Notes: generated by a model not told the origin, from the letters alone. Counted from the stretch's first letter, positions 18,263 through 27,250 are shown. The stretch: DNA of 43,597 bases from Vibrio thalassae (GCF_900089835.1 NZ_OANU01000054.1:1-43597); one strand, 5' to 3'. Program-made: numbers and translations.

Positions 18263-19219
18263 TTACACGACTGTCATTTGACCCGCGTACAGCACAAACG
18301 TACGCAGCATCAAAACACCAATCAAACTCAGGCTTGTGACGACTAAGATAAAACCGTGGTTATGCTTTACTTTCTCCGAACTAAAGAAATTCATCGCCAA
18401 TGGCAGCAACATACCTATACCGATAACGCCAAACCAGAACCAGTTGGACCAGAATCCACCACCAATGGCATTCCATGCTGCCGCTTCATTTTGGCCACCA
18501 CTAAAAATAAGACCCGTAAAGAAGGTAACGATGACAAACAGCTCGAACAGGACCACAGGACGTTCAAAGCTGTGTACCCATTTGACACTTGGACTGTGCG
18601 CATCTTCTTTAAAGACCAAAATACCAAACAATAAGCTTGCAGCAGCGCCAGACGACAGACTTGAGAACAAGAACAAAATAGGAAGCACTGGGTTGTTAAG
18701 CATTGGATAGGTTTTTAGTGCCAATAATAAGAAACCGGTATAAGCGGCCAACAAGACGGCTAAGAAACCTAAAAACAACTCCAAACCGTTTTCTATTTTC
18801 TCGAACTTAATCAGAATGCTCTCTACAAAATCAAACTTACTCCCAAGCACATCCATAATTGGCTTTCTGAAAATCATGCTAATCCACACAAACAAGACAA
18901 CCATATAAACTTGGAACAAGATGACCCCCATCGACATGACTGACGTCGGGTTGTAGTAAATCATAATTTTCCAAAACTCGAGTGGCTTGGTTAAGTGGAA
19001 TACCAAGATCAACAGACCAACAATAATGCCAAACGGAGCCAGCCACGCCATCGCCTTCAGGATGCCGTTTTGCGCTGGATCGCCTGCTATGACTTTTCGC
19101 TTAAGATAAATAGCAATCAGAGCAGAACCGGCGGACATCCCCGCCAAGAATAGATAGATCGCAATAATCCAATCCCACACAAGAGAGTCGAAATGAAAGG
19201 CAGTTTCCCAAGAACTCAT
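18263..19219 (-). CDS. nrfD: Quinol dehydrogenase membrane subunit NrfD
   Basis: Integral membrane partner of NrfC that takes electrons from menaquinol for nitrite reduction. The 318-residue protein has about eight membrane spans and the NrfD/PsrC N-terminus (WDWIIAIYLFLAGMSAGSALIAIYL). GGGGGAGG lies five bases before the ATG, and the gap to the nrfC stop is one base. It is the third gene of the nrfBCDEF unit. Part of the 17-bp hairpin region lies just after it and may lower expression of nrfEF relative to nrfBCD. Confidence 0.92.
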   Translation of the reverse strand: MSSWETAFHFDSLVWDWIIAIYLFLAGMSAGSALIAIYLKRKVIAGDPAQNGILKAMAWLAPFGIIVGLLILVFHLTKPLEFWKIMIYYNPTSVMSMGVILFQVYMVVLFVWISMIFRKPIMDVLGSKFDFVESILIKFEKIENGLELFLGFLAVLLAAYTGFLLLALKTYPMLNNPVLPILFLFSSLSSGAAASLLFGILVFKEDAHSPSVKWVHSFERPVVLFELFVIVTFFTGLIFSGGQNEAAAWNAIGGGFWSNWFWFGVIGIGMLLPLAMNFFSSEKVKHNHGFILVVTSLSLIGVLMLRTFVLYAGQMTVV

Positions 19220-19220
19220 A

Positions 19221-19907
19221 CTATACCTCCCCCTTATGGAACGGCACTTTGAACAGTTTAGGCTTTGTCCCTAGTTGCTCTTTATCACGGTAGATCACGC
19301 TGATACTCATCATCTTATTGATATCGCTTTTTGGATCATTCAAGTCACCAAACACCAAAGCGTTAGTTGGACAACTTTCCACACACGCCGGTAACTTGCC
19401 TTCTGCTAAATTGGTATCACGACAGAAGTTACATTTATCCGCAGAGCGAGTTTTTGGATTAAAGAAGCGCACTTGGTAAGGACATGCCGCCAAGCAATAA
19501 CCACAACCTACGCATTTTTCATTGTGTACATCGATGATGCCCGTTTCTTGATCTTTATAAGCGGCACCGGTAGGACACACATAAACGCAAGGAGGGTTTT
19601 CACAATGTTGGCAGGAATCACGAGTAAATCGATACTCCACATCTGGGAACTCGCCAATGGGCTGTGAACGATGAATTTCCAAACGGGATACGCCTTCCGG
19701 CACTTTGTTGACTTCACGACAGGCATCTGTACAAGCGGTACAACCAATACAAGCGTTTTCATCATGCAGCATGCCATAGCGGACTGCTTTCTTGGTATCG
19801 TCATTCGCTACTGACTGCCGAGCAGTTAACACCGACGTTGTTGCCACTCCCGTGGTAAAAATGACAGCACCTGTGCCTGCGAGAAAATTTCGTCTTGAAC
19901 AACTCAT
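19221..19907 (-). CDS. nrfC: Iron-sulfur subunit NrfC (Tat-exported)
   Basis: Periplasmic ferredoxin-like protein that carries electrons from NrfD to NrfB. The 228-residue protein has a twin-arginine signal (SCSRRNFLAGTGAV) and sixteen cysteines for four [4Fe-4S] clusters. The groups begin CIGCTACTDAC, CQHCENPPCVYVC, CVGCGYCLAAC and CNFC with later ACVESCP. The ATG at 19907 was chosen because it starts directly before the Tat motif and GAGGAGGG lies upstream; a longer frame to 19961 would overlap nrfB. One base separates it from the nrfB stop. Confidence 0.93.
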   Translation of the reverse strand: MSCSRRNFLAGTGAVIFTTGVATTSVLTARQSVANDDTKKAVRYGMLHDENACIGCTACTDACREVNKVPEGVSRLEIHRSQPIGEFPDVEYRFTRDSCQHCENPPCVYVCPTGAAYKDQETGIIDVHNEKCVGCGYCLAACPYQVRFFNPKTRSADKCNFCRDTNLAEGKLPACVESCPTNALVFGDLNDPKSDINKMMSISVIYRDKEQLGTKPKLFKVPFHKGEV

Positions 19908-19908
19908 A

Positions 19909-20502
19909 TTACTTGCCCTCCTCTTCACGTTTTTCGTTGAAGTCTTTATGGCAGTCAACACACAGTTTAATTTGTGCTTTGTGGTCGTAAGAGAGGACTT
20001 TTGCTTTCTCAGCGTGCACTGAATGACAATTCGTACACGTTAGATTTTTGGCATGCACATCATGGGTCCAACTGTCTTTACGTAACGGTTCCGGCTGATG
20101 ACATTCAGTACATCTGCTGTTGGCCTTCAGAATAGCTTCAGGATCTAACCATGTTTTATTTGTTCCCGGTTGAGACTGTGCGGGGTGATATTTAATGACT
20201 GTAGAAGCACCATCACGATGATCTGGACCAATATTGCTGTGGCATTGGGTACAATTTAATTCGCTACCAATACTGTCAACGGCAGTCTCTCCATGAGAGC
20301 CAGCCAGCGTTTTCTTTGAGTCCTTGTGACACTGTAAACATTTGTAGTCCTTGTCACGGATCAACTCAACCTTATGCCTTTGCGCTCCCCCCTCTTTCGC
20401 AAGGGTAGCGTGATCGGCTAAGGCATTGAGTGAATAACCATAAAGCGTTAATGCGAGGAGGGCTTGAAGCATTATCGCCATGGTCAATTTAACATTGCCC
20501 AT
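19909..20502 (-). CDS. nrfB: Pentahaem cytochrome c NrfB
   Basis: Periplasmic electron carrier that passes electrons to the nitrite reductase NrfA. The 197-residue protein has a signal peptide (about 1-29, ALA before DHA) and exactly five CxxCH haem sites, at Cys55, Cys84, Cys131, Cys156 and Cys181, as in NrfB. AAGGA precedes the ATG. It is the first gene of the nrfBCDEF unit, driven leftward from the 490-base region shared with nrfA. Confidence 0.92.
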   Translation of the reverse strand: MGNVKLTMAIMLQALLALTLYGYSLNALADHATLAKEGGAQRHKVELIRDKDYKCLQCHKDSKKTLAGSHGETAVDSIGSELNCTQCHSNIGPDHRDGASTVIKYHPAQSQPGTNKTWLDPEAILKANSRCTECHQPEPLRKDSWTHDVHAKNLTCTNCHSVHAEKAKVLSYDHKAQIKLCVDCHKDFNEKREEEGK

Positions 20503-20725
20503 TATATCCTTTCCTTAAATCCAATAATAAAGGCATACCTATTTATCAGATTAATAATTAATAACTTTTCTATAGCAGTTACTATCGAAAGTAATTACCA
20601 ACGAAATGTAATCAATTCTTATTTGGGATCGGCCACAACGCTTCACGATATTTAGCATAGTTCTACATGGGTTATTTTTCTATCCACTCATGGACAATTA
20701 GTGAGCAATATCACCAATATTATTG

Positions 20726-20741
20726 TGTGAATTTTTACACA
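20726..20741. promoter_or_regulatory. CRP-like inverted repeat in the nrf control region
   Basis: TGTGAATTTTTACACA matches the CRP pattern TGTGA-N6-TCACA except for one base, and the outer letters extend as TTGTGT...ACACAA. It lies about midway between the nrfA and nrfB starts. Candidate only. Confidence 0.4.
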
Positions 20742-20788
20742 ACTCGTCATTACAAATGATAACCAATTTCATCTAATATTTTATTATC

Positions 20789-20804
20789 TACCCCTTTAGG
20801 GTTA
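20789..20804. promoter_or_regulatory. Candidate NarP/NarL 7-2-7 box
   Basis: TACCCCT-TT-AGGGTTA: two inverted heptamers two bases apart, the arrangement preferred by NarP. The left heptamer fits TACYNMT exactly and the right one fits in six of seven bases. It lies about 190 bases before nrfA. The E. coli nrf promoter uses the same kind of site. Confidence 0.6.
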
Positions 20805-20840
20805 GTTAAAAATAGATGTGAACTCAATCACTTAGATAAA

Positions 20841-20854
20841 TTGATCTAAAACAG
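20841..20854 (+). promoter_or_regulatory. Candidate FNR box of nrfA
   Basis: TTGATCTAAAACAG matches eight of ten specific bases of TTGAT-N4-ATCAA. If it is centred at -41.5, the start of transcription would be near 20889, and a fair -10 (TATTAC, 20878-20883) lies where it should. This agrees with FNR activation of nrfA in other bacteria; it is inference. Confidence 0.5.
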
Positions 20855-20993
20855 TAAACGTCCGACATGTAATTAAGTATTACTGAGTATGCGTTAATAT
20901 GAACAGGTCTTTACATTTTGAGACATCTCCAAATCTTATTTAGGGAAATAGCCCCACAACGCATTTCAAAAATTAGAATATGGAGATAGCACT

Positions 20994-22409
20994 GTGAATA
21001 AGCATTGGATTTTAAGTTCCGTTGCTGCAATTGCTTTATTAGGCGCTTTAAGTGCGTCAGCTGTTGCTGCACCCGAAGAAGGGTTAATTGATCCTAGAAA
21101 TCAAGCCTACGAAAAAGATCACCCAGACCAATATAAAACATGGAAAGAAACCAGTGAAAGTGAAGAAATAGAAGATGCGTTGGCGCACGACCCTAATATG
21201 GTCATCTTGTGGGCGGGTTATGGTTTTGCGAAAGACTATAATAAAGCGCGTGGTCACTTTTATGCATTAGACGATGTTAGACAAACACTGCGAACAGGCG
21301 GCCCGACAGATCCTAAATCAGGTCCTATGCCAATGGCTTGTTGGAGCTGTAAAAGCCCTGATGTCGGTCGTGTTATTGATGAGCGTGGTGAAGATGGTTA
21401 CTTTGAAGGCAAATGGGCAAGACTTGGTGCAGAAATTTCTAACCCTATAGGCTGTGCTGACTGTCACGATACTCGTAGTGACGCGTTTAAAAATGGCGAA
21501 CCTGCGTTGGCCATTGCTAAGCCATATGTAGAGCGAGCCTTTGAAGCTATTGGCAAGAAGTTTGACGAGCAATCTCGCCTAGATCAACAAGCATCGGTCT
21601 GCGCTCAGTGTCACGTTGAATACTACTTCACTGGCCCAACAAAAGCGGTGAAATTTCCGTGGGATATGGGCACAACGGTTGGTGAAATGGAAACGTATTA
21701 CGATGCATTGAATTTTAAAGACTGGCAGCATGCGGTTTCTAAAGCCCCGATGCTAAAAGCGCAGCACCCAGGATACGAAACATGGCGTGATGGTATCCAC
21801 GGTAAAAATGGCGTTGTTTGTGTTGACTGCCACATGCCTAAAGTCACTAAAGAAGATGGGACGGTCTTTACGGACCACAAAGTTGGTAACCCATTTGATC
21901 GTTTTGAAGATACCTGTGCCAACTGTCACACTCAAACCAAAGAACAACTCCAAGGCATTGTATCAACGCGCAAAGCGCAAGTTCTTAATATGAAACTTAC
22001 CGCCGAGAAGCAAATCGTTGCGGCTCACTTTGAAGCAGGCGCAGCTTGGGATGCAGGTGCAACTGAAGAAGAGATGAAACCAATCTTGATGGATATTCGT
22101 CACGCACAATGGCGCTGGGACTATGCGATCGCCTCCCATGGTGTTCATATGCACGCTCCCGAAGTGGCACTTGAAATACTTGGTACGTCTGTAGACAAGG
22201 CGGCAGATGCGCGTGCGAAACTCATCCGCTTGCTTGCTAAGAAAGGTATCACAGACCCTGTAGAAATCCCCGATATCTCCACCAAAGAAAAAGCCCAAGC
22301 TGCATTGGGTATGGATATGGACAAGATGAACGCAGAGAAACAACACTTCTTAGAAACTGTGGTGCCTGAGTGGGACAAAGAAGCCGCAGCAAGAGAAGCG
22401 AAGTACTAA
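20994..22409 (+). CDS. nrfA: Cytochrome c nitrite reductase NrfA (GTG start)
   Basis: Periplasmic pentahaem enzyme that reduces nitrite to ammonium with six electrons. The 471-residue protein has a signal peptide (cleavage likely after Ala26) and the hallmark active-site haem motif CWSCK at Cys116-Lys120. Four normal sites follow at Cys154, Cys203, Cys276 and Cys308 (all CxxCH). Later conserved histidines (VHMHAPE region) are also present. Length is typical (E. coli 478). The start is GTG, with GGAG eight bases upstream; the ATG overlapping that site is out of frame. Unlike E. coli, it is divergent from nrfBCDEF and followed by its own terminator. Confidence 0.95.
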   Translation: MNKHWILSSVAAIALLGALSASAVAAPEEGLIDPRNQAYEKDHPDQYKTWKETSESEEIEDALAHDPNMVILWAGYGFAKDYNKARGHFYALDDVRQTLRTGGPTDPKSGPMPMACWSCKSPDVGRVIDERGEDGYFEGKWARLGAEISNPIGCADCHDTRSDAFKNGEPALAIAKPYVERAFEAIGKKFDEQSRLDQQASVCAQCHVEYYFTGPTKAVKFPWDMGTTVGEMETYYDALNFKDWQHAVSKAPMLKAQHPGYETWRDGIHGKNGVVCVDCHMPKVTKEDGTVFTDHKVGNPFDRFEDTCANCHTQTKEQLQGIVSTRKAQVLNMKLTAEKQIVAAHFEAGAAWDAGATEEEMKPILMDIRHAQWRWDYAIASHGVHMHAPEVALEILGTSVDKAADARAKLIRLLAKKGITDPVEIPDISTKEKAQAALGMDMDKMNAEKQHFLETVVPEWDKEAAAREAKY

Positions 22410-22451
22410 TATTTCACTGATATGACTCTGTGATCTATTCGATTCTTAGTT

Positions 22452-22481
22452 AAAGCCCCGACTACTTGGAAGGGGCTTTTT
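22452..22481 (+). terminator. Terminator of nrfA
   Basis: AAAGCCCC (22452-22459) pairs with GGGGCTTT (22472-22479), with a 12-base loop and a T-run of five ending the stem. Confidence 0.85.
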
Positions 22482-22526
22482 GCTACCATTGAACTTATGA
22501 TGATCAAACACCTAAATTGGCTCACA

Positions 22527-22958
22527 ATGAAAAAGCATCTCGCATTGGTTCTGTGCTTGACAAGCTCTCCCCCGCTAGCAGGCACCTTCAACAGTGTATC
22601 CGTTGGTACGACAAGTGACGGAGGTTTTGGTGTCGGCCTTTACCACGATCGCAATCTAAGCTTCGGTTTTTACAGTAACCTCGCTGGTGGAACGGGCCCC
22701 AACAATGATGATTTTGCCCTCAATATTGGTGTGGTGAAATCTCTGACTGAGAATATTGTGGGTTATGTGGGTGCTGGGGTTGCTAACCGAAGTGAAGAGC
22801 TTTTCAATGACTCTATGATCAAAACTTACGACTCATCACTTCGTTTCAATGGCAACATTGGTTTGTTATTGAAAACTGGCGTTACTGGTTTTACTGCCGA
22901 CCTAGGCTATCACACCGGTCTAGAGGCGGCGTATTTTGGTGTAGGCTACACCTACTAG
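22527..22958 (+). CDS. Small outer-membrane beta-barrel-like protein
   Basis: A 143-residue protein with a signal peptide (MKKHLALVLCLTSSPPLAG). It then has alternating strands rich in Gly, Tyr and Phe (VGLYHDRNLSFGFYSN, IGLLLKTGVTGFTADLGYHTG) and ends in an aromatic residue (FGVGYTY), as outer-membrane barrels do. I do not recognise a named family; size suggests a small 6-8 strand barrel. The ATG at 22527 begins the signal peptide; an in-frame ATG at 22497 is possible. Ribosome sites are weak. It ends three bases before the convergent fpr gene. Confidence 0.62.
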   Translation: MKKHLALVLCLTSSPPLAGTFNSVSVGTTSDGGFGVGLYHDRNLSFGFYSNLAGGTGPNNDDFALNIGVVKSLTENIVGYVGAGVANRSEELFNDSMIKTYDSSLRFNGNIGLLLKTGVTGFTADLGYHTGLEAAYFGVGYTY

Positions 22959-22961
22959 CCA

Positions 22962-23750
22962 CTACCAATAATTTTCACTGGCAAAGTTACCAGGTTTACG
23001 ACGCAGATGTTTGGTTAACCCAAGCTCCCCTAATGCAGCACTGGTATCTTTCACCATGGCAGGATTACCACATATATACACAAAGCTGTCCGGCACGCTC
23101 AGTGTAACTCCGGTCATATTTTGTATCTCTCCATTGAGTAATAATTCAGGAATACGCCCTTGAAGGCCAGTGGCGTGGACTTCTCTTGACACAATAGAGA
23201 CAAAATGAAATTTGTCGCCCAACGCTGTTTTCGCAGATTCAATCGACTCGGAGTAAACCAATTCACTTTCTGTGCGCACGGCATGGACCAGAACGATGTT
23301 ATCGAAGCGCTCGGCGATAGAGGGATCGTCTAATATGGAAAGAAACGGTCCAATGGCAGTACCGGTAGAGAGCATCCAAAGTTCTTTCGCATAGTCTGGT
23401 ATTTCTTCTAAGGTCATAAAACCCGAAGGCTGTTTGCCGACAAACAGTTTATCCCCCACCTCAAGATCGTTTAGTTTTGGCGATAATTGACCATTGTCAT
23501 CGGCAATAATAAGAAACTCTAAATAGTTCTGACCATAAAGATGCTTTGGGTGATTCACCATCGAATAAGCTCGACGTACCCATTCTCCTTCTGAGTTCAG
23601 TAACCCCAACTTAGTAAACTGACCGGCAACATACTCGTCTATCGATGCTGCCACCTCAAGACTGAAAAGTTTCTCTGTCCACTGCTTCTTAGCCAGTACA
23701 CACCCTTCAACCAAACCGTTAGGAACCGCTGCATTATCTATGTTCGCCAT
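22962..23750 (-). CDS. fpr: Ferredoxin/flavodoxin-NADP+ reductase
   Basis: FAD enzyme that moves electrons between NADPH and ferredoxin or flavodoxin, with a role in oxidative stress and Fe-S or radical enzyme supply. The 262-residue protein has the FAD-binding RAYSMVNHP, the NADP-binding GTAIGPFLSIL and the CGNPAMV segment. It ends in TKHLRRKPGNFASENYW, the C-terminus typical of the E. coli-type Fpr subclass. Single gene, convergent with the barrel-protein gene and divergent from the diiron-like gene. Confidence 0.93.
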   Translation of the reverse strand: MANIDNAAVPNGLVEGCVLAKKQWTEKLFSLEVAASIDEYVAGQFTKLGLLNSEGEWVRRAYSMVNHPKHLYGQNYLEFLIIADDNGQLSPKLNDLEVGDKLFVGKQPSGFMTLEEIPDYAKELWMLSTGTAIGPFLSILDDPSIAERFDNIVLVHAVRTESELVYSESIESAKTALGDKFHFVSIVSREVHATGLQGRIPELLLNGEIQNMTGVTLSVPDSFVYICGNPAMVKDTSAALGELGLTKHLRRKPGNFASENYW

Positions 23751-23937
23751 ACTTTACCTCCAATGAAGAAAACCTAAGCTTCTGTTCATCATAGAGCCAA
23801 ACCAGACAAAATTTAAACTACAGTTTATAAGGGAATTAGAACTTTTGAATCATTTCATCATAGATTTAGATAACAGATGAAAGAAATTCTCAGCTTTCCG
23901 GTCTACCTATATTGTGTGTCGTAAAAAGGAAGTGTTA

Positions 23938-24624
23938 GTGACCATGAAACCTTGTTTCCCAGCCGTGCCTATTGACGTGCCGAGCGAAAGCCCAGTTCGC
24001 TACTGGCTGCACGAATACCAGTATCAAACACTAGAGTTTACCGAGATGGAGCGCACGGCACTCTCAAGACTTCTACCATTGCTTGTATGTGGCGAACAAT
24101 CATCTCAGTGGGTTTTTTATAATGAATCCATTCGACAGCAGAAAACGCCGCTAGCTCTTGCTGCTAATGACTTCGAACGTATTGTAGCTGACGAAAAATA
24201 CCATGAAGAAGCACTAGAATGGGTTCGTAATCAAATAGAGGAACCTGCTGATATACTCGCGATAAAACGACGCAGCCAACGATTCTTTTCTTCATTGGGA
24301 GCAAAAAAAACATTTGAAGAGCACTTCGCTCAAATCGCTTGTCTCGATGCGTTGGTGTGTAAGCTCATGCTGTACATTGAGAAAGGGTCTTTGGGTCCGC
24401 ATCACCCATTTACCCTCCTTTGCCGAGCAATCAAGCAGGATGAAGCAAGGCATGTTTCGGTCTCTAAACTACACGCTTTAGAACTTGGTTACGATAAATC
24501 ACAATGGCGTGCACTGAATGCCAGTATCTCAGAGAGGTTATTTGATTTGCTTAGCACTGAGCGCGACGCCTTTGCTGTGCTTGGTGTTGATCTCAATCCA
24601 ATTTTTGAGTCCAAGGAGGAATAA
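23938..24624 (+). CDS. Ferritin-like diiron protein, unknown function
   Basis: A mostly helical protein of about 226-228 residues. Numbering from the ATG at 23944, it has two E-x2-H iron-ligand motifs: Glu84-KY-His87 (in VADEKYHEE) and Glu167-AR-His170 (in KQDEARHVSVS), with Glu125/126-His127 between them. This is the layout of ferritin-like or AurF-like diiron oxygenases, but I cannot name the family. AAGGAA sits six bases before a GTG at 23938 and twelve before ATG 23944, so either may be the start. The stop is followed after three bases by the KAS III-like gene, whose ribosome site lies in this gene's end. Together they form a two-gene unit. Confidence 0.7.
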   Translation: MTMKPCFPAVPIDVPSESPVRYWLHEYQYQTLEFTEMERTALSRLLPLLVCGEQSSQWVFYNESIRQQKTPLALAANDFERIVADEKYHEEALEWVRNQIEEPADILAIKRRSQRFFSSLGAKKTFEEHFAQIACLDALVCKLMLYIEKGSLGPHHPFTLLCRAIKQDEARHVSVSKLHALELGYDKSQWRALNASISERLFDLLSTERDAFAVLGVDLNPIFESKEE

Positions 24625-24627
24625 TCT

Positions 24628-25689
24628 ATGACGGCTACTTTTCTGCCCGGCCGAGCCTCATTGCTTGCCGCCAGCCATCAGTTTCCAGAACAGTATTTGT
24701 CTAACGAACAATTACTGACTGCGCTTGAACAACTGTCAGGCAAACGCTTTGCTCGGGTAGCAGCAAGGATCGTCCCTTTTTTAGGCATCGAAGGACGTCA
24801 TTTTTCACGTAGCATCCACTCGCATGTCAGCGAACCAACCCCAACGAATTCTGAACTAACGGCTAATACTCTCAAAGATTTACTCGCAAACTCTCAGCAC
24901 ACTCTCGCAGACATTGACTATCTCATTGGTCATACGACGACACCTGATACACAACTTCCTCCCAGTATCGCTTGGGTAGCTGAAAAACTTCGATATCAAG
25001 GCCCGTTTATGGAGTTGCGACAAGCCTGTACGGGTTTCTCAAGTACGCTGCAAATCGCCATTCCTCGTCTTGCAATGCTCAACAAACCCATCGCCATTGT
25101 TGGTAGTGAAACAGGATCTGTGTATTTCGATTATGAAAAAGGCTTTCTTGACCAGTCTCAGTTGGTCAATTACATGCAAATGGGAGACGGTGCTGGAGGC
25201 GTCATTATTGGCCCAGAAACCAGCCAAGGAATGGGCACGATATCACACTGTTTCACAGGTCAAATTGGTGTCGATAGGTCACCGGGTTTATCCCTCGACG
25301 GTGGGTCTGCATCGGTGTACACACAAACTGGAAAGGCACGCTTTCATCACAGTGCAACCGATGTACGTAAAAGTGGCGAAGCCTTGTTTCAAGCAAGCAT
25401 TCTCGCGTTAAGAAGTCATGGCTTTGAATTGGATAAGTTTGATTACATTATTCCCCACCAAGCAAGCGGGCGAATCGATAGTCTGTTGGCCGATACTTTA
25501 GACATAGATCCAGATAAAATTATCAATGATGCGAAACGTTGGGGAAACCTTGGTTCCGCAGCGATTTGGTGCAGTTTTTCAAGCTTAGTGCATAGTGGCA
25601 AGTTAGAGAGTGGTAGTAAAGTTGTTATTCTAGGCGCAGAAGCTACTAAATACATGTATGGTGGCTTTGTCTATACGCACAACCGCTAA
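24628..25689 (+). CDS. Beta-ketoacyl-ACP synthase III-like enzyme
   Basis: Thiolase-fold condensing enzyme of 353 residues. The catalytic triad is complete: Cys134 in LRQACTGFSS, His277 in IIPHQASGRID and Asn307 in RWGNLGSAA. The substrate pocket cannot be read from sequence. It differs from housekeeping FabH (about 317 residues) in length, in its long N-terminal part and in context: it is not with fab genes. AAGGAGGAA precedes the ATG and overlaps the stop of the diiron-like gene, so the two are coupled. A role in making a fatty-acid-derived or polyketide-like small molecule is plausible but unproven. It ends four bases before the convergent nrfG-like gene. Confidence 0.82.
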   Translation: MTATFLPGRASLLAASHQFPEQYLSNEQLLTALEQLSGKRFARVAARIVPFLGIEGRHFSRSIHSHVSEPTPTNSELTANTLKDLLANSQHTLADIDYLIGHTTTPDTQLPPSIAWVAEKLRYQGPFMELRQACTGFSSTLQIAIPRLAMLNKPIAIVGSETGSVYFDYEKGFLDQSQLVNYMQMGDGAGGVIIGPETSQGMGTISHCFTGQIGVDRSPGLSLDGGSASVYTQTGKARFHHSATDVRKSGEALFQASILALRSHGFELDKFDYIIPHQASGRIDSLLADTLDIDPDKIINDAKRWGNLGSAAIWCSFSSLVHSGKLESGSKVVILGAEATKYMYGGFVYTHNR

Positions 25690-25693
25690 CACG

Positions 25694-26371
25694 CTATTCG
25701 TGGGCACTCATCCGTTTGGATTGATTAATTTTTTCAATAATAGCCGCTCTGTCAATTCCTGGGCGATTGGAATCAAGGATTTTCGTCCAGATTTCAATCG
25801 CTTTATTGTGTTGTGAATGTAGAAAGTAGTCTGACGCCAGCAATAACAATGCCGTATCATTGTATCCATCCATTTCTAACGCTTTATCAAGAAACTGCTG
25901 CACTTCAGGTGTGATAGTTTGAGACTCATCGAAGTACTTAGCCGTGGCAATGGCCGCGTACTGGCCTGCATATGGGGTCTCAGATAAGCGAATTGAGTAG
26001 TCAAAACAGGTGATCGCCGCATCAAACTCAGCGCTTTGCATGTAAAGCTGACCTAACTTAAACCAATCTTTGGCATCATTAGGGTTCTGTTTTAATGCTT
26101 GTTGCAACTCCTGCATCATGGTTTCACCATTTTTAAACGGTGTCATCGGTTGGGGCTCAGGAAGCGCGCTACGCATTTGCGACCAAATCAACAAAGAGAC
26201 ACCACAGACAAAAGTACTGATGACAACAGAGAACACAATACGCTGCTTTTGGCTAGCTAAGCTTTTTAAACTCAACATCGCGATAACGAAGACTACGACG
26301 CCGCAAAGCAAAGCGAACAAATAAATATTGAAATGCAAGACGGGGTACCTGGAGTAAAAAAGAACCGACAT
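25694..26371 (-). CDS. nrfG: TPR protein, probable NrfG (CcmI-like)
   Basis: A 225-residue membrane-anchored protein: two membrane helices (about 13-35 and 44-63), a linker, and three or more tetratricopeptide repeats (about 85-215; NPNDAKDWFKLGQLYMQSAE is typical). This is the architecture of NrfG/CcmI, which bind the C-terminus of the apocytochrome for haem attachment. In E. coli nrfG follows nrfF; here it lies about 9.5 kb from nrfF, past nrfA, fpr and the KAS III-like gene. The assignment rests on architecture and the lack of another nrfG in the locus, so it is likely but not certain; a ccm-type paralogue is the alternative. Confidence 0.65.
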   Translation of the reverse strand: MSVLFYSRYPVLHFNIYLFALLCGVVVFVIAMLSLKSLASQKQRIVFSVVISTFVCGVSLLIWSQMRSALPEPQPMTPFKNGETMMQELQQALKQNPNDAKDWFKLGQLYMQSAEFDAAITCFDYSIRLSETPYAGQYAAIATAKYFDESQTITPEVQQFLDKALEMDGYNDTALLLLASDYFLHSQHNKAIEIWTKILDSNRPGIDRAAIIEKINQSKRMSAHE

Positions 26372-26416
26372 TATATCGGCTCCCGTTAAGATTCACTGTG
26401 TGTTTGTGGTCGTTTT

Positions 26417-27250
26417 CTAGAACACGCGGCGTTTTAGCCCTGCTCTTTCCAGTATTCTGGTCGAAATTTCCTCAACCGATAATGAAGACGTATTGATATA
26501 CGGAATCGCTTCACGTCTAAATAAAGATTCCACACTTGCCAGTTCTTGTAAGCACTGTTCGGTGCTAGCGTAATCGCTACCAGCCAACCGATTCTCACGA
26601 ATTTCAGTCAAACGCTTTGGGTCAATGGTTAAACCAAACAGTTTATGGCGATGAATTTCGAACTCAGACATCAGTCGAAGGCGCTTTATGTCGTCATCAA
26701 TAAATGGGTAGTTCACCACACGCAAACCGAACTGCATCGCTAGGTAGAGGCTAGTTGGTGTTTTACCGCTACGAGATACACCAAGTAATATGATGTCGGC
26801 CTGATCTAGGTTTTTAAGTGAGATCCCATCATCATGCGCAAGGGTATATTCGATCGCCGCGATACGATCAAAATACTTATCACTGTCTTTGCCAACACTG
26901 TGAGAACGTTGCAACTTAGGTTTGGGTTCAAGCTGCAAATCGTCCTTCACTTGCGCCACAATACTTTCTAGTACGTCATAACAATACGCAGAAGACTGCA
27001 TAAGACCTGTGCGAATTTCAGGTACAACAATAGAGAAAAATACCAACGGTTTTATACCATTGCGTTGGTAGGATTGATTAATTTCTCTAATGAGTTCATC
27101 AAGCTTATGCTCGCTTTCAACAAATGGAAACGTTTTCTCGTTAGCCTTGAACGGAAACTGCCCTAAAACCACGTGTCCCAATGTCTCGCAAGTAATCGCT
27201 GTTCCGTCAGAAACGTAGAACACGTCACGACTTTGACCATTATTTTTCAT
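26417..27250 (-). CDS. ppsR: PEP synthase regulatory protein PpsR
   Basis: Bifunctional kinase and pyrophosphorylase that switches PpsA off by ADP-dependent threonine phosphorylation and on again with phosphate. The 277-residue protein has the N-terminal [11 protein letters not shown], the P-loop GVSRSGKT (residues 157-164) and the conserved [14 protein letters not shown] segment of the DUF299 family. Length matches E. coli PpsR (277). It is divergent from its target ppsA, which is the normal arrangement in gammaproteobacteria. Confidence 0.95.
   Translation of the reverse strand: MKNNGQSRDVFYVSDGTAITCETLGHVVLGQFPFKANEKTFPFVESEHKLDELIREINQSYQRNGIKPLVFFSIVVPEIRTGLMQSSAYCYDVLESIVAQVKDDLQLEPKPKLQRSHSVGKDSDKYFDRIAAIEYTLAHDDGISLKNLDQADIILLGVSRSGKTPTSLYLAMQFGLRVVNYPFIDDDIKRLRLMSEFEIHRHKLFGLTIDPKRLTEIRENRLAGSDYASTEQCLQELASVESLFRREAIPYINTSSLSVEEISTRILERAGLKRRVF

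Larger units (their letters stand above)
20503..20993. promoter_or_regulatory. Divergent nrfB / nrfA control region
   Basis: A 490-base AT-rich region between the two divergent nrf units. No gene is seen. It holds the CRP-like, NarP-like and FNR-like candidates listed separately, all nearer nrfA. On the nrfB side only an FNR half-site (TTGAT on the minus strand, near 20607) stands out. The long leader of nrfA would be about 105 bases if the FNR-based start is right. Confidence 0.6.

Noticed and set aside
21963..22346. 127-residue minus-strand open frame inside nrfA
   Set aside because: Cys/Phe-rich shadow of the conserved nrfA frame, without domain or start support.
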